This document shows, piece after piece, positions 17,420 through 26,009 of a DNA stretch of 64,000 nt (its first letter is position 1; each line of letters opens with the position of its first letter). Where the stretch lies: positions 62,001-126,000 of the forward strand of contig CAYYID010000004.1 in NCBI GenBank assembly GCA_964471915.1. The letters run 5' to 3'. Position numbers and translations under genes: made by a program. The notes beneath the pieces are model-generated. The model made no database searches. It saw nothing but the letters and a program-made list of their open reading frames with translations, and had not been told where the DNA came from. Source of the DNA: JAIEPW01 sp964471915 (GTDB taxonomy: Bacteria > Acidobacteriota > Terriglobia > Bryobacterales > Bryobacteraceae).

Positions 17420-17426
17420 TCTAAAG

Positions 17427-18446
17427 ATGCTCGAGAACGTCTGCCGGACCCGGCGCCACACCACTTTCTATTACTCGGCGGGACCCGCCGGCGGCACGCC
17501 CGTGATCTTCGTGCACGGCTGGCCGGAACTTGCCTACTCCTGGCGGCACCAGTTGCCGGTCTTCGGCGCGCTCGGCTTCCGCGCTATCGCCCCGGACATG
17601 CGCGGCTACGGACGGTCCTCGATTCCCGCCCGGCATGAGGAATACGCGCTCGAGCACGCCGTCGCCGACATGCTCGAGTTGCTCGATCACCTGGGCGCCG
17701 AAAAGGCGGTCTGGGTCGGGCACGACTGGGGCGCCCCCGTAGTGTGGTCGCTCGCGCAGCACCACGCCGCGCGGTGCCACGCCGTCGCGAACCTCTGCGC
17801 GCCGTACATGCCGGCTGGTTTCGGCCGCGAGTCCTCGCTGCCCCATGTCCGGCGTGAGATCTACCCTGAGGACCGCTTCCCGGCGGGCCAGTGGGAGTAC
17901 TTCCTCTTCCACCGGGATCATTTCGACGAGTGCGTCGCCGCGTTCGAGGCAAACGTCCGCAACGCGGTGCGGACTCTGTTCCGCGCCGGCGACCCGGCGC
18001 ATATGGAGAAACCGTCGCCGACCGCCTTCACCCGCCTCCGCGGCGGCTTCTTCGGACCCGGCAGCGCGCCCGCGCCGCCGCTGCCCCGCGACCCCGCGGT
18101 GCTCACCGAAGAAGACGAGCACCGCTACGCCGCCGCGCTCGAACGCGGCGGATTCTCCGGACCGAACAGTTGGTACGTCAACGAGGACGCCAACCTCGCC
18201 TATGCCCGCCGCGCTCCCGGCGGCGCGCGACTCGCCATGCCGGTTCTGTTCCTGCACGCCGCTTACGATGCCGTCTGCGACACGGCGGCGTCGACCATGG
18301 CGCAGCCGATGCGGGACCACTGCGCGCGGCTGACGGAGGTGACCGTGAAGTCCGGGCACTGGATGGCGCAGGAGAAGCCTCAGGAGGTCAACGCGGCCCT
18401 GGCGCGGTGGCTGGCGGCCGCGGTCCCGGCGGCGTGGCGCGCCTGA
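17427..18446 (+). CDS. Alpha/beta hydrolase, epoxide-hydrolase-like
   Basis: 339 residues. HGWPE near residue 30 is the oxyanion/HGxP motif, and GHDWGAPV carries an aspartate nucleophile, the mark of epoxide hydrolases and haloalkane dehalogenases. A cap domain of about 130 residues follows (including NSWYVNEDANL with a ring-opening tyrosine candidate). The base histidine is in KSGHWMAQEKP. Soluble epoxide hydrolase is the best fit because of the HGWPE motif and cap tyrosines; a fluoroacetate-type dehalogenase is less likely. Stands alone. Confidence 0.8.
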   Translation: MLENVCRTRRHTTFYYSAGPAGGTPVIFVHGWPELAYSWRHQLPVFGALGFRAIAPDMRGYGRSSIPARHEEYALEHAVADMLELLDHLGAEKAVWVGHDWGAPVVWSLAQHHAARCHAVANLCAPYMPAGFGRESSLPHVRREIYPEDRFPAGQWEYFLFHRDHFDECVAAFEANVRNAVRTLFRAGDPAHMEKPSPTAFTRLRGGFFGPGSAPAPPLPRDPAVLTEEDEHRYAAALERGGFSGPNSWYVNEDANLAYARRAPGGARLAMPVLFLHAAYDAVCDTAASTMAQPMRDHCARLTEVTVKSGHWMAQEKPQEVNAALARWLAAAVPAAWRA

Positions 18447-18537
18447 TGGTCCGGGATACCGCCAGATCCCAGGAACCTTTTCCGGGCTTCCGGTGTCCAA
18501 TCGGGCAGGCGTAGAATATAAGGAAGCGAGCGCACCC

Positions 18538-19200
18538 GTGGCGGACTCCACCTTCGGCTTCGCGTTTGAATCGGCGGTCTCACAAGATACCGCCCGGGAA
18601 GAGGACTCCGCCCTCGTCGGCGGCCTAAGGTCCGGCGAGGATTGGGCTTACGAAGCCCTGATCCAGCGCTACCAGCAACCGATCTACAGCCTGGTATACC
18701 GCCTGATGGACGATCCGAGCGAGGCCTCGGATGTCGTCCAGGAAGTTTTTCTCAAGGTGTTTCGCAGCATCGGGAGCTTCCGCGGACAGTCGAGTTTGAA
18801 GACCTGGACCTACCGGATCGCGGTGAACGAAGCGCACAATCACCGGCGGTGGTTCGGGCGGCACCGGCGCAAGGAAGTCGGGCTGGCGGCGGACGAGGAC
18901 GCGGGCTACCAGGATCTGACCGTGGATCCCGGGGCCAGCCCGTTCCAGGCGGCCGCGACGGCCGAGACGCTGAGCATCATCGAAGAGGAACTGGGACGGC
19001 TGAACGAGTCGTTCCGGGCCGTGGTGGTGCTGCGCGACATGCAGGATCTCGAATACGAAGAGATCGCGCAGGTGTTGGAGATCTCGCTGGGAACGGTCAA
19101 ATCCCGGCTGGTGCGTGGCAGAGAGGCCCTCCGGAGGCGTCTGGAGGAGCGGATGGGAGCGTCGGCCCGGCTGCAGTTTGTGCCGGCCGCGGCCGAATAG
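18538..19200 (+). CDS. RNA polymerase ECF-type sigma factor
   Basis: 220 residues from the GTG at 18538. Region 2 is seen as YEALIQRYQQPIYSLVYRLM then EASDVVQEVFLKVFRSI, and region 4 as EYEEIAQVLEISLGTVKSRL, a helix-turn-helix for the -35. An 18-residue linker is acid-rich. The start is not certain: an AGGAAG precedes it and a GTG at 18493 is also in frame. It is followed 3 nt later by a one-helix membrane protein that is a plausible anti-sigma factor. Confidence 0.9.
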   Translation: MADSTFGFAFESAVSQDTAREEDSALVGGLRSGEDWAYEALIQRYQQPIYSLVYRLMDDPSEASDVVQEVFLKVFRSIGSFRGQSSLKTWTYRIAVNEAHNHRRWFGRHRRKEVGLAADEDAGYQDLTVDPGASPFQAAATAETLSIIEEELGRLNESFRAVVVLRDMQDLEYEEIAQVLEISLGTVKSRLVRGREALRRRLEERMGASARLQFVPAAAE

Positions 19201-19203
19201 CCT

Positions 19204-19791
19204 ATGAAGATGAACTTCGAGGAACGCGATCTGCGAAAGGAACTGGCGAGACTGCCGGCGCCGCAAGCGCCGGAGAGGCTCGGGGTGGCGCTGCGGGTGA
19301 TCGCTTCCCGCGAGGCCCAGCGGCGGCGGGAGCGGCAGAGCTGGCAGCAGCGGGCGGCGCTGGCGTGGAACCGGATGGGATTCCTGGCCCGGACCATGAT
19401 GCGGCCCCTGGCGGTACCGGCCTTCGGCGGCCTGAGCACCGCGGTGATGGTGTTCAGCATCTTCGTGCCGAACCTGGCGCTGCCGCGGCCGTCCTCCGAC
19501 GTGCCGACCATGCTGACCACGGAAGCTTCGGTGAAGGGCCTGGGCCTGGCGCCCGGCGCCTACACCGGCGACGCGGACCTGGTGCTCGACCTGGTGATTG
19601 ACGAACAGGGCCGCATGCTCGACTACCACGTGGTGAGCGGGCACACCACCCTGAAGGACCCCAGTGTCCGCAGGTTGCTGGAGAATAACCTGCTGTTCAC
19701 CAGCTTCAACCCGGGCACGTCCTTCGGCCAGCCGGCGCCGTCCAAGATCCGCCTGTCGCTCAAGACCAGCCGGATCGAAGTGCGGGGCTGA
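19204..19791 (+). CDS. Putative anti-sigma factor with a TonB-C-like outer domain
   Basis: 195 residues. The first 70 residues are basic, helical and cytoplasmic-looking; a single transmembrane segment (about 72-95, VPAFGGLSTAVMVFSIFVP) follows; the rest lies outside. Residues about 120-195 (DLVLDLVIDEQGRMLDYHVV, then FTSFNPGTSFGQPAPSKIRL) resemble a TonB C-terminal domain. No zinc-finger HxxxCxxC is present. The position 3 nt after a sigma-factor gene and the topology suggest an anti-sigma factor; this is inference, and it may be a TonB-like protein. Confidence 0.6.
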   Translation: MKMNFEERDLRKELARLPAPQAPERLGVALRVIASREAQRRRERQSWQQRAALAWNRMGFLARTMMRPLAVPAFGGLSTAVMVFSIFVPNLALPRPSSDVPTMLTTEASVKGLGLAPGAYTGDADLVLDLVIDEQGRMLDYHVVSGHTTLKDPSVRRLLENNLLFTSFNPGTSFGQPAPSKIRLSLKTSRIEVRG

Positions 19792-19795
19792 CGCT

Positions 19796-20542
19796 CTGGG
19801 CCGCCGCCTCGGACAGCACTTCCTGCAAAGCCGTTCCGCGCTGGAGCGCATTGCCGCGCTGGCCTGCGGGGAAGACACCGCGCCGCTGGTGGTCGAAATC
19901 GGCCCCGGGCGCGGCGCGCTCACGTCGGTATTGCTGGAAAAGGCTGCGCGCGTGGTGGCCATCGAAGTCGATCCCGTGCTGATCGAGTACCTCCGTCAGA
20001 AGTACCGCGAGGAGATCCACGCCGGCCGGCTGGAACTGGTCGCCTCCGACGTGCTGAAGGCGGACTTGGGGACGTGGGGTCCGGCGGCGATCGCGGGGAA
20101 CCTGCCCTACTACATCACCTCGCCGATTCTGGAGCGCGTCTTCGCGGCGCCGGGCTGGGTCCGCGCGGTGTTCCTGATGCAGAAAGAAGTGGCGGAGCGG
20201 ATCGCCGCGCGGCCGGGCTCGCGGGACTACGGCTATCTGTCGGTGCTCGCCCAGGCGCATGCGGAAGTGAAGCTGTGCTTTACCGTGCCGCCGGGCGCGT
20301 TCCGGCCGCCTCCGAAGGTGGAAAGCGCGGTGGTGGCGTTCGCGCCGCGCCCGGAGCGGCCGGAGCCCGGGCTGCTTGAGTTCGCCGGCTGGTGCTTCGC
20401 GCACAAACGGAAGACGCTGCGGAACAACCTGGCGGAGCATTTCGACCGGACCGCGCTGGCCGCCATCCCCGAGACCGGCAAGCGCGCGGAGCAACTGTCG
20501 ATCGCCGAACTCGCGGCGTTGCGCGCGCGGCTGCTATCCTAG
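19796..20542 (+). CDS. rsmA: 16S rRNA dimethyladenosine transferase, non-canonical CTG start
   Basis: 248 residues. Dimethylates two adjacent adenosines near the 3' end of 16S rRNA. Motifs: GQHFL at the N-terminus, SAM-binding EIGPGRGALT, acid loop IEVDP, and catalytic GNLPYYITSPI. No ATG, GTG or TTG occurs in frame between the GTG at 19664, deep inside the preceding gene, and the conserved GRRLGQHF. The codon just before GRRLG is CTG at 19796, 4 nt after the upstream stop. I used CTG; a base error for ATG is the alternative. Confidence 0.88.
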   Translation: MGRRLGQHFLQSRSALERIAALACGEDTAPLVVEIGPGRGALTSVLLEKAARVVAIEVDPVLIEYLRQKYREEIHAGRLELVASDVLKADLGTWGPAAIAGNLPYYITSPILERVFAAPGWVRAVFLMQKEVAERIAARPGSRDYGYLSVLAQAHAEVKLCFTVPPGAFRPPPKVESAVVAFAPRPERPEPGLLEFAGWCFAHKRKTLRNNLAEHFDRTALAAIPETGKRAEQLSIAELAALRARLLS

Positions 20543-20545
20543 AAT
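20540..20545 (+). promoter_or_regulatory. -10 element of gltX, leaderless type
   Basis: TAGAAT, located over the stop codon of rsmA, ends 5 nt before the gltX ATG. The transcript would start at or inside the start codon. Confidence 0.5.
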
Positions 20546-20549
20546 TTCC

Positions 20550-22013
20550 ATGCACAGAGTGAGGTTTGCGCCGTCGCCGACGGGCTATTTGCATATCGGC
20601 AGTGCGCGCACGTTCATCTTCAACTGGCTCTTCGCCCGCCGCAACGGCGGCACGATGATCCTGCGCATCGACGACACGGACACCGACCGCAACACCGAGG
20701 CGTCCCTGAACTCGATCTACGAGGGGTTGCACTGGCTGGGGCTCCCGTGGGACGAGTTCTACCGGCAGTCCGACCGCGGCGAACTGCACCGCAGGATCGC
20801 GTGGGAGATCTTCGCCCGGGGGCACGCTTACCGCGACTTCACGCCCGCCGCGACCGACCTGGAGGATAAGGACAAAGCCCGCGAAGGCTCCTGGCTCTGC
20901 AATCCCGGCGCGCGCGAGATGTCCGCCGCGGAAAGCGACCGCCGCGCCGCCGCGGGGGAACCGTTCGTACTGCGCTTCCGCGTGCCGCGGGATCCGGTGC
21001 GCGACGTCACCTTCGAAGACGCGGTCTACGGCACGCAGGTGAAGTCCACCGCCGACATCGAGGACTTCGCGCTGCTCCGTTCCAACGGCGCGCCGACCTA
21101 TCACATGGCGTCCTGCGCCGACGACATCGACCTGCGCATCACCGACATCATCCGCGGCCAGGATCACCTTTCGAACACCTACAAGCACGTGCTGATCTTC
21201 GAGGCGGCCGGCGCCCGCGCGCCGCAATTCGCGCACCTGCCGCTGCTGGTCGCCCCGGACGGCGCGAAGCTCTCCAAGCGCAAGCACGGCCCGGTAGTGA
21301 GCGTGCTGACCTACCGCGACGCCGGCTTCCTGCCGCGCGCCTACATCAATTTCCTGTGCCTGCTCGGCTGGTCGCCCAAGGACGACCGCGAGGTGATGCC
21401 GCTCGAGGACCTGACGGCGGCATTCTCGCTCGGCGGCGTCAACCGCTCGAACGCCGTCGTAAACTTCAGCGACGCCGATCCCTTCGATCCGAAAGCGTTG
21501 TGGTTGAACGGCGAGCACCTGCGCGCCTTGCCGGTGGACGACCTGGCGGCGCAGTTGCGGCCGTTCCTGGAAGCCGCGGGATTCGCGGTGACGGACGAAA
21601 AGGTGCGCGCGGTGACGCCGCTGGTCCGCGAGCGCATCCGCCTGCTGGGCGAGGTGGTCCCCGTGGCGGACTTCTTCTTCGTCGAGACGCTGGCGCCGTA
21701 CGATCCCGCCGAGCTGATTCCGCAGAAGGGCGACGCCGCGCTGGCGCAGCGGGCGCTCGCGAAGGCGCGCGAGACCCTCGCGGCCGCCGACTTCTCGCAC
21801 GCCGGCCTCGAAACCGCCCTCCGCGCGGCGGCCGAAGAACTCAAAATCAAGACCGGGCAGATGTTCCAGCCGATCCGCGTCGCCGTGTGCGGGCGCAAGA
21901 ATGCGCCGCCGCTGTTCGAGACGCTCGAGGTGCTCGGCCGCGCGGCGTGCCTCGCGCGGATCGAAGCCGCGCTGGCCCTGCTCGGCGCGCCCAAGGAAAC
22001 GACAAGAACATGA
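20550..22013 (+). CDS. gltX: Glutamyl-tRNA synthetase
   Basis: 487 residues, normal length. Class I synthetase charging tRNA(Glu). HIGH-type motif GYLHIGSAR at 12-20 and the KMSKS-type motif KLSKRKHG near 242 are intact. The first residues are RFAPSPTG, as in bacterial GltX. The start at 20550 is clear from this N-terminus. The stop overlaps the start of glnS (ATGA), which makes the two synthetases translationally coupled. Confidence 0.95.
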   Translation: MHRVRFAPSPTGYLHIGSARTFIFNWLFARRNGGTMILRIDDTDTDRNTEASLNSIYEGLHWLGLPWDEFYRQSDRGELHRRIAWEIFARGHAYRDFTPAATDLEDKDKAREGSWLCNPGAREMSAAESDRRAAAGEPFVLRFRVPRDPVRDVTFEDAVYGTQVKSTADIEDFALLRSNGAPTYHMASCADDIDLRITDIIRGQDHLSNTYKHVLIFEAAGARAPQFAHLPLLVAPDGAKLSKRKHGPVVSVLTYRDAGFLPRAYINFLCLLGWSPKDDREVMPLEDLTAAFSLGGVNRSNAVVNFSDADPFDPKALWLNGEHLRALPVDDLAAQLRPFLEAAGFAVTDEKVRAVTPLVRERIRLLGEVVPVADFFFVETLAPYDPAELIPQKGDAALAQRALAKARETLAAADFSHAGLETALRAAAEELKIKTGQMFQPIRVAVCGRKNAPPLFETLEVLGRAACLARIEAALALLGAPKETTRT

Positions 22014-23734
22014 GCGATCCGATCGAGACGCCGCCGGCCAGCGCCCCGGCGCCCTCCAACTTCATCCGCGACATCATCCGCCAGGACCTCCAGACCGGCA
22101 AGTATCAGGGCCGCGTCCACACGCGCTTCCCGCCGGAACCGAACGGCTATCTGCACATCGGTCACGCCAAGTCCATCAGCCTGAACTTCGGGCTGGCCGC
22201 CGAGTTCGGCGGCCAGTGCAACCTGCGCTTCGACGACACGAATCCGTCGAAGGAGGAGACCGAGTACGTCGAGTCGATCATCGAAGACGTCCACTGGCTC
22301 GGCGGAGATTTCGCCGATCGCATTTACTACGCTTCGGATTACTTCGGCCAGCTCTACGCCTGGGCCGAGCAGTTGATCGAAAAGGGCAAGGCCTACGTCT
22401 GCGACCTCACCGCCGACGAGATCCGCCGCACGCGCGGCACCCTTACCGAACCGGGCCAGGAGAGCCCGTACCGCAACCGCAGCGTCGCCGAGAACCTGGA
22501 CCTCTTCCGCCGCATGCGCGCCGGCGAGTTCCCCGACGGCTCGCGCACGCTGCGCGCGAAAATCGACATGGCGTCGGCCAACCTGAACCTGCGGGATCCC
22601 GTGATGTACCGGATCCTCAACATGCCGCACCACCGCACGGGTGACGCCTGGTGCATCTACCCGATGTACGACTTCGCGCACGGGCAGTCCGACTCGATCG
22701 AGCGCATTACGCACTCGATCTGCACGCTGGAGTTCGAAGACCACCGCCCGCTCTACGACTGGTACGTCGAGGAACTCGGCATCTACCACCCGCAGCAGAT
22801 CGAATTCGACCGGCTGAACCTGAACTACACCGTGCTCAGCAAGCGCAAGCTGCTGGCGCTGGTGCAGAACGGGCACGTCAGCGGGTGGGACGACCCGCGC
22901 ATGCCGACCATCTGCGGCCTGCGGCGCCGCGGCTACACGCCAGAGGCGATCCGCGCGTTCTGCGGGCGCATCGGCGTCTCGAAAACGAACGGTATCACGG
23001 AGCTGTCCCTGCTCGAGTATTTCGTGCGGGACGACCTGAACCGCCATGCGGCCCGCGTCATGGCCGTGCTGCAGCCTTTGCGCGTCGTCATCGAGAACTA
23101 CCCGGACGGCCTCGTCGAGGAGATGGAGGCGGTGAACAACCCCGAGGACCCCGCGGCCGGCACGCGCCGGGTGCCGTTCTCGAAGGTGCTCTACATCGAA
23201 CAGGACGACTTCCGAGAGGATCCGCCGAAACAGTTCTTCCGGCTCGCGCCCGGCCGCGAGGTCCGGTTGCGCTACGGCTACCTGGTCACCTGCACGGGCG
23301 TGGTAAAGGACGATGCCGGCAACGTCGTCGAGCTGCGCTGTACTTACGATCCGGCGACGCGCGGGGGCAACACGCCGGACGGCCGCAAGGTGAAATCGAC
23401 CATCCACTGGGTGTCGGCGGCGCATGCGGTGGAGGCTGAGGTCCGGCTCTACGACACCTTGTTCCGCGTCGAGAACCCCAACGACGTCCCCGAGGGGCAG
23501 GACTTCACGGTGCACCTGAATCCGCATTCCCTGGAAGTCGTGACGGGCGCCAAACTGGAGCCCGGACTGCGCGGCGTCGCCCCCGGCGCGCGCTTCCAGT
23601 TCGAACGGCTGGGTTACTTCGTCGCCGATCGCGACGGGACGCCGGAGCGCCCGGTTTTCAACCGCACCGTGGGTCTGCGCGACACCTGGGCGAAGATCGA
23701 GGCGAAGTCGGACACGGGGGCGAAGAAGAAGTAG
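22010..23734 (+). CDS. glnS: Glutaminyl-tRNA synthetase
   Basis: 574 residues. Class I enzyme charging tRNA(Gln) directly. FPPEPNGYLHIGHAKS holds the HIGH motif, VLSKRKL the KMSKS motif, and the two-part beta-barrel anticodon domain ends with the VGLRDTWAK typical of GlnS. The N-terminal 15 residues are Pro/Ala-rich. Its presence next to gltX means the organism can use direct glutaminylation, although GatCAB could also exist elsewhere. The next gene starts immediately after the stop. Confidence 0.96.
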   Translation: MSDPIETPPASAPAPSNFIRDIIRQDLQTGKYQGRVHTRFPPEPNGYLHIGHAKSISLNFGLAAEFGGQCNLRFDDTNPSKEETEYVESIIEDVHWLGGDFADRIYYASDYFGQLYAWAEQLIEKGKAYVCDLTADEIRRTRGTLTEPGQESPYRNRSVAENLDLFRRMRAGEFPDGSRTLRAKIDMASANLNLRDPVMYRILNMPHHRTGDAWCIYPMYDFAHGQSDSIERITHSICTLEFEDHRPLYDWYVEELGIYHPQQIEFDRLNLNYTVLSKRKLLALVQNGHVSGWDDPRMPTICGLRRRGYTPEAIRAFCGRIGVSKTNGITELSLLEYFVRDDLNRHAARVMAVLQPLRVVIENYPDGLVEEMEAVNNPEDPAAGTRRVPFSKVLYIEQDDFREDPPKQFFRLAPGREVRLRYGYLVTCTGVVKDDAGNVVELRCTYDPATRGGNTPDGRKVKSTIHWVSAAHAVEAEVRLYDTLFRVENPNDVPEGQDFTVHLNPHSLEVVTGAKLEPGLRGVAPGARFQFERLGYFVADRDGTPERPVFNRTVGLRDTWAKIEAKSDTGAKKK

Positions 23735-25294
23735 ATGCTGATCCTCGGCCTCGGTGGCTTGCTCGGCGACGCCGCGTGCGCGGCGCTGGTGGACGGCGAG
23801 ACGATCGCCGCCGTGGAAGAACAGAAGCTGACGCGCGGGGCGCGCGGGGGCCGCCTGCCGGAGGCGGCGATCACGGAATGCCTGCGTCTGGCCGGCGCCA
23901 GTGCTTCCGGCGTGGATTGCGTCGCCGTGGCGCGGCCCTTCACCAGCGGCCTGGAATCGCTGACGTACGTCGCACTGCGGGCGATGTTCCCGCAGGCGCG
24001 GGTGATCGTGGTGGAGCACCACGCCGCGCACGCGGCCTCCGCCTATTACGCTTCGCCCTTCTCCGAAGCCGCGGTGCTGACGCTCGACCACGCGGGCGAC
24101 TTCCGCTGCGGCGCGCGCTGGCAGGCGCACGGCAACGCGCTGCACATCGATCACGAGTGGTATTACCCCGATTCCGTCGGCCGCCTGTACGGCGCCGTCA
24201 CCGAATTGCTCGGCTTCCACGCGCGCAGCGAGGAGCATAAGGTCCAGTGGATGTCCGCGGCGGGGGACGCCCGTTTCGTGGACCTCTTCCGCGAAGTGCT
24301 GGACGCCGACGGACGCCTGGAGCCGTCGTATTTCGACCGCAACCGCGCGGCGGCGGGCGGTTTCAGCGCCCGGTTCTACCGCGCGCTCGGCCTCGCGGAC
24401 GGCGCGGCCGTCCCCAAGGGAATGGCGGAGCACGTCGCCGCCGGCGTACAGCGCGTGGTGGAACAGCGCGTCGCCGAGATGGCGGGCGAAACGCCGCACC
24501 TGTGCGTGGCGGGCGGCGTCTTCTTCAACGCGCTGCTGGTGCAGGCCCTTGAGCGCTCCGGACGGCGCGTGTTCGTGCAGCCCGCGGCCGGCAATGCCGG
24601 CACCGCGATCGGCGCCGCGATGCATGCCTGGCACCAGTCCTACCGGCGCGAGCCGCGGGCGCGGATGAGCGGCATGCTGCTCGGTCCCGAGTTCGACGCC
24701 GAGGCGATCAAGCAGGTCCTCGACAACTGCAAGCTCCCCTACAAGTTCCTCAGCGGCTCGGACGAACTCGTCACCCAGGCCGTGGAACTGCTCGGCGACC
24801 ACCAGATCGTCGCCTGGATGCAGGGCCGCATGGAATTCGGCCCGCGGGCGCTCGGCAACCGCAGCATCCTGGCCTCGCCGCTGAATCCCTACTCCACCGA
24901 GAACCTCAACCTGTTCATCAAGCACCGGGAGCCGTTCCGCAAGTTCGCCGCGTCGGTGCCGGCGGAGTCGGCCGCCGAGTATTTCGAGACGGGAGAGAAC
25001 GCCCGGTCGCTTGCGACGGTGGGCCGGGTGCGGGAAGCGCACCGGAAAACGTTCGAGAGCGCCATTCTGGGCGCGGACCTGGTGCGGGTGCATACCGTGG
25101 AGCGCGGCGACAACCCCCTGTACCATCGCTTGCTGCTCGAGGCGGGGAAGCGCACGGGGCTGCCGGTGCTCTACAACACCAGCTTCAACCTCTTCGGGGA
25201 TCCCCTGGTGTGCTCGCCGCGGGACGCTGTGCGTAGTTTTTACTCGTCGGGGATCGACGCCCTGTTCGTGGGCAATTTCTTGATGACGAAGTGA
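23735..25294 (+). CDS. Carbamoyltransferase, NodU/CmcH family
   Basis: 519 residues. The N-terminal Kae1-like ATPase domain contains HHAAHAASAYYASPF, the metal/carbamoyl-adenylate site, and LDHAGD. The C-terminal YrdC-like domain contains EFGPRALGNRSIL and LYNTSFN. Enzymes of this family use carbamoyl phosphate and ATP to carbamoylate sugars or antibiotics. The ATG directly abuts the glnS stop with no space, so it is co-transcribed with gltX-glnS. No natural-product genes surround it. The target is unknown. Confidence 0.9.
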   Translation: MLILGLGGLLGDAACAALVDGETIAAVEEQKLTRGARGGRLPEAAITECLRLAGASASGVDCVAVARPFTSGLESLTYVALRAMFPQARVIVVEHHAAHAASAYYASPFSEAAVLTLDHAGDFRCGARWQAHGNALHIDHEWYYPDSVGRLYGAVTELLGFHARSEEHKVQWMSAAGDARFVDLFREVLDADGRLEPSYFDRNRAAAGGFSARFYRALGLADGAAVPKGMAEHVAAGVQRVVEQRVAEMAGETPHLCVAGGVFFNALLVQALERSGRRVFVQPAAGNAGTAIGAAMHAWHQSYRREPRARMSGMLLGPEFDAEAIKQVLDNCKLPYKFLSGSDELVTQAVELLGDHQIVAWMQGRMEFGPRALGNRSILASPLNPYSTENLNLFIKHREPFRKFAASVPAESAAEYFETGENARSLATVGRVREAHRKTFESAILGADLVRVHTVERGDNPLYHRLLLEAGKRTGLPVLYNTSFNLFGDPLVCSPRDAVRSFYSSGIDALFVGNFLMTK

Positions 25295-25302
25295 CCCGGC
25301 GG

Positions 25303-25617
25303 CTACTCGTCGCCCAGGATATCGAGCGCGCCCTGCAATTCGCTGCGCGTATGGCCATCGCCGGTGCGCGTAGTGACGGCGATGCCCTGCCGGTAGAGGC
25401 TCCGCGCCTGGTCCAGTTCTCCCAGCTTCTCGAGCGTTTGGCCGCCATGAAAGTACGCTGCCGCGTAGTCCGGGTTGTGCTCGAGCAGGGCGCGGAACGC
25501 GACGACCGCGCCGGGCAGGTCGCCGGTGTTGACCAGTTCCATGGCGAGCCCGTAGCGCGCGAAAGTGTTGCCGGGGTCCTGGGCGAGCATCTGCTCGAGA
25601 AGGGCTTTACGGTCCAT
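25303..25617 (-). CDS. TPR-repeat protein
   Basis: 104 residues from the ATG at 25617. Two to three tetratricopeptide-like repeats (AMELVNTGDLPGAVVAFRAL and GQTLEKLGELDQARSLYRQG), so an all-helical protein-interaction module. Soluble, no signal. Divergent from the small cysteine-containing protein at 25638. A longer upstream reading in frame would overlap that gene. Confidence 0.78.
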   Translation of the reverse strand: MDRKALLEQMLAQDPGNTFARYGLAMELVNTGDLPGAVVAFRALLEHNPDYAAAYFHGGQTLEKLGELDQARSLYRQGIAVTTRTGDGHTRSELQGALDILGDE

Positions 25618-25623
25618 ATGCTC

Positions 25624-25629
25624 TATGAT
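25624..25629 (+). promoter_or_regulatory. -10 element, nearly leaderless
   Basis: TATGAT ends 8 nt before the ATG at 25638 with no Shine-Dalgarno in between. Confidence 0.4.
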
Positions 25630-25637
25630 GAGGCAAA

Positions 25638-26006
25638 ATGGCCTGTCCGTACTTCGTGCCTGGGGAACCGTTGGGCGAGGAGCGCTGGATCCAGCCGCCG
25701 CGCACGCCGCTCGGCGGACTGCACCGGGGTGCATGCGCCGCGGATCCCGAAACCGAAATCCCCGCCGCGGCGATCGAAGAGCTGTGCAACTGGGGCTACG
25801 TCCGCGGCCGGTGCGCGCGCTTCCCGGCGGAGGCACCCGTGGACGCCCTGCGCCTCACGCTGCTCAAAGAAGACTCCGCGGTCCGGCTGGTGTGGATCGA
25901 GGAAGCGGACCACCGTCCGCTCGCGCACGGCGACTGGACACCCGGCTGCCGCAGCGCGGCGCTGGATGCCCAGGCCCGGGCATTCCTGGCCCGGCAGGGG
26001 CGGTGA
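25638..26006 (+). CDS. Hypothetical small cysteine-containing protein
   Basis: 122 residues. Cysteines occur at 3, about 33, 49 and 58 and near 104; CNWGYVRGRC is the tightest pair. No signal peptide or membrane helix. The N-terminal MACPYFVPGEP looks like a metal- or cluster-binding start. The gene ends just before the convergent hfq. Function not recognised. Confidence 0.6.
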   Translation: MACPYFVPGEPLGEERWIQPPRTPLGGLHRGACAADPETEIPAAAIEELCNWGYVRGRCARFPAEAPVDALRLTLLKEDSAVRLVWIEEADHRPLAHGDWTPGCRSAALDAQARAFLARQGR

Positions 26007-26009
26007 CGC

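Noticed and set aside
21341..25126. A 1261-codon open frame on the minus strand
   Set aside because: It lies antisense to gltX, glnS and the carbamoyltransferase and has Arg/Val/His-rich composition without any motif; such frames are expected opposite GC-rich genes.
23735..25294. Nodulation or antibiotic cluster suggested by the NodU/CmcH family
   Set aside because: No nod, polyketide, peptide-synthetase or glycosylation genes nearby; family name only.
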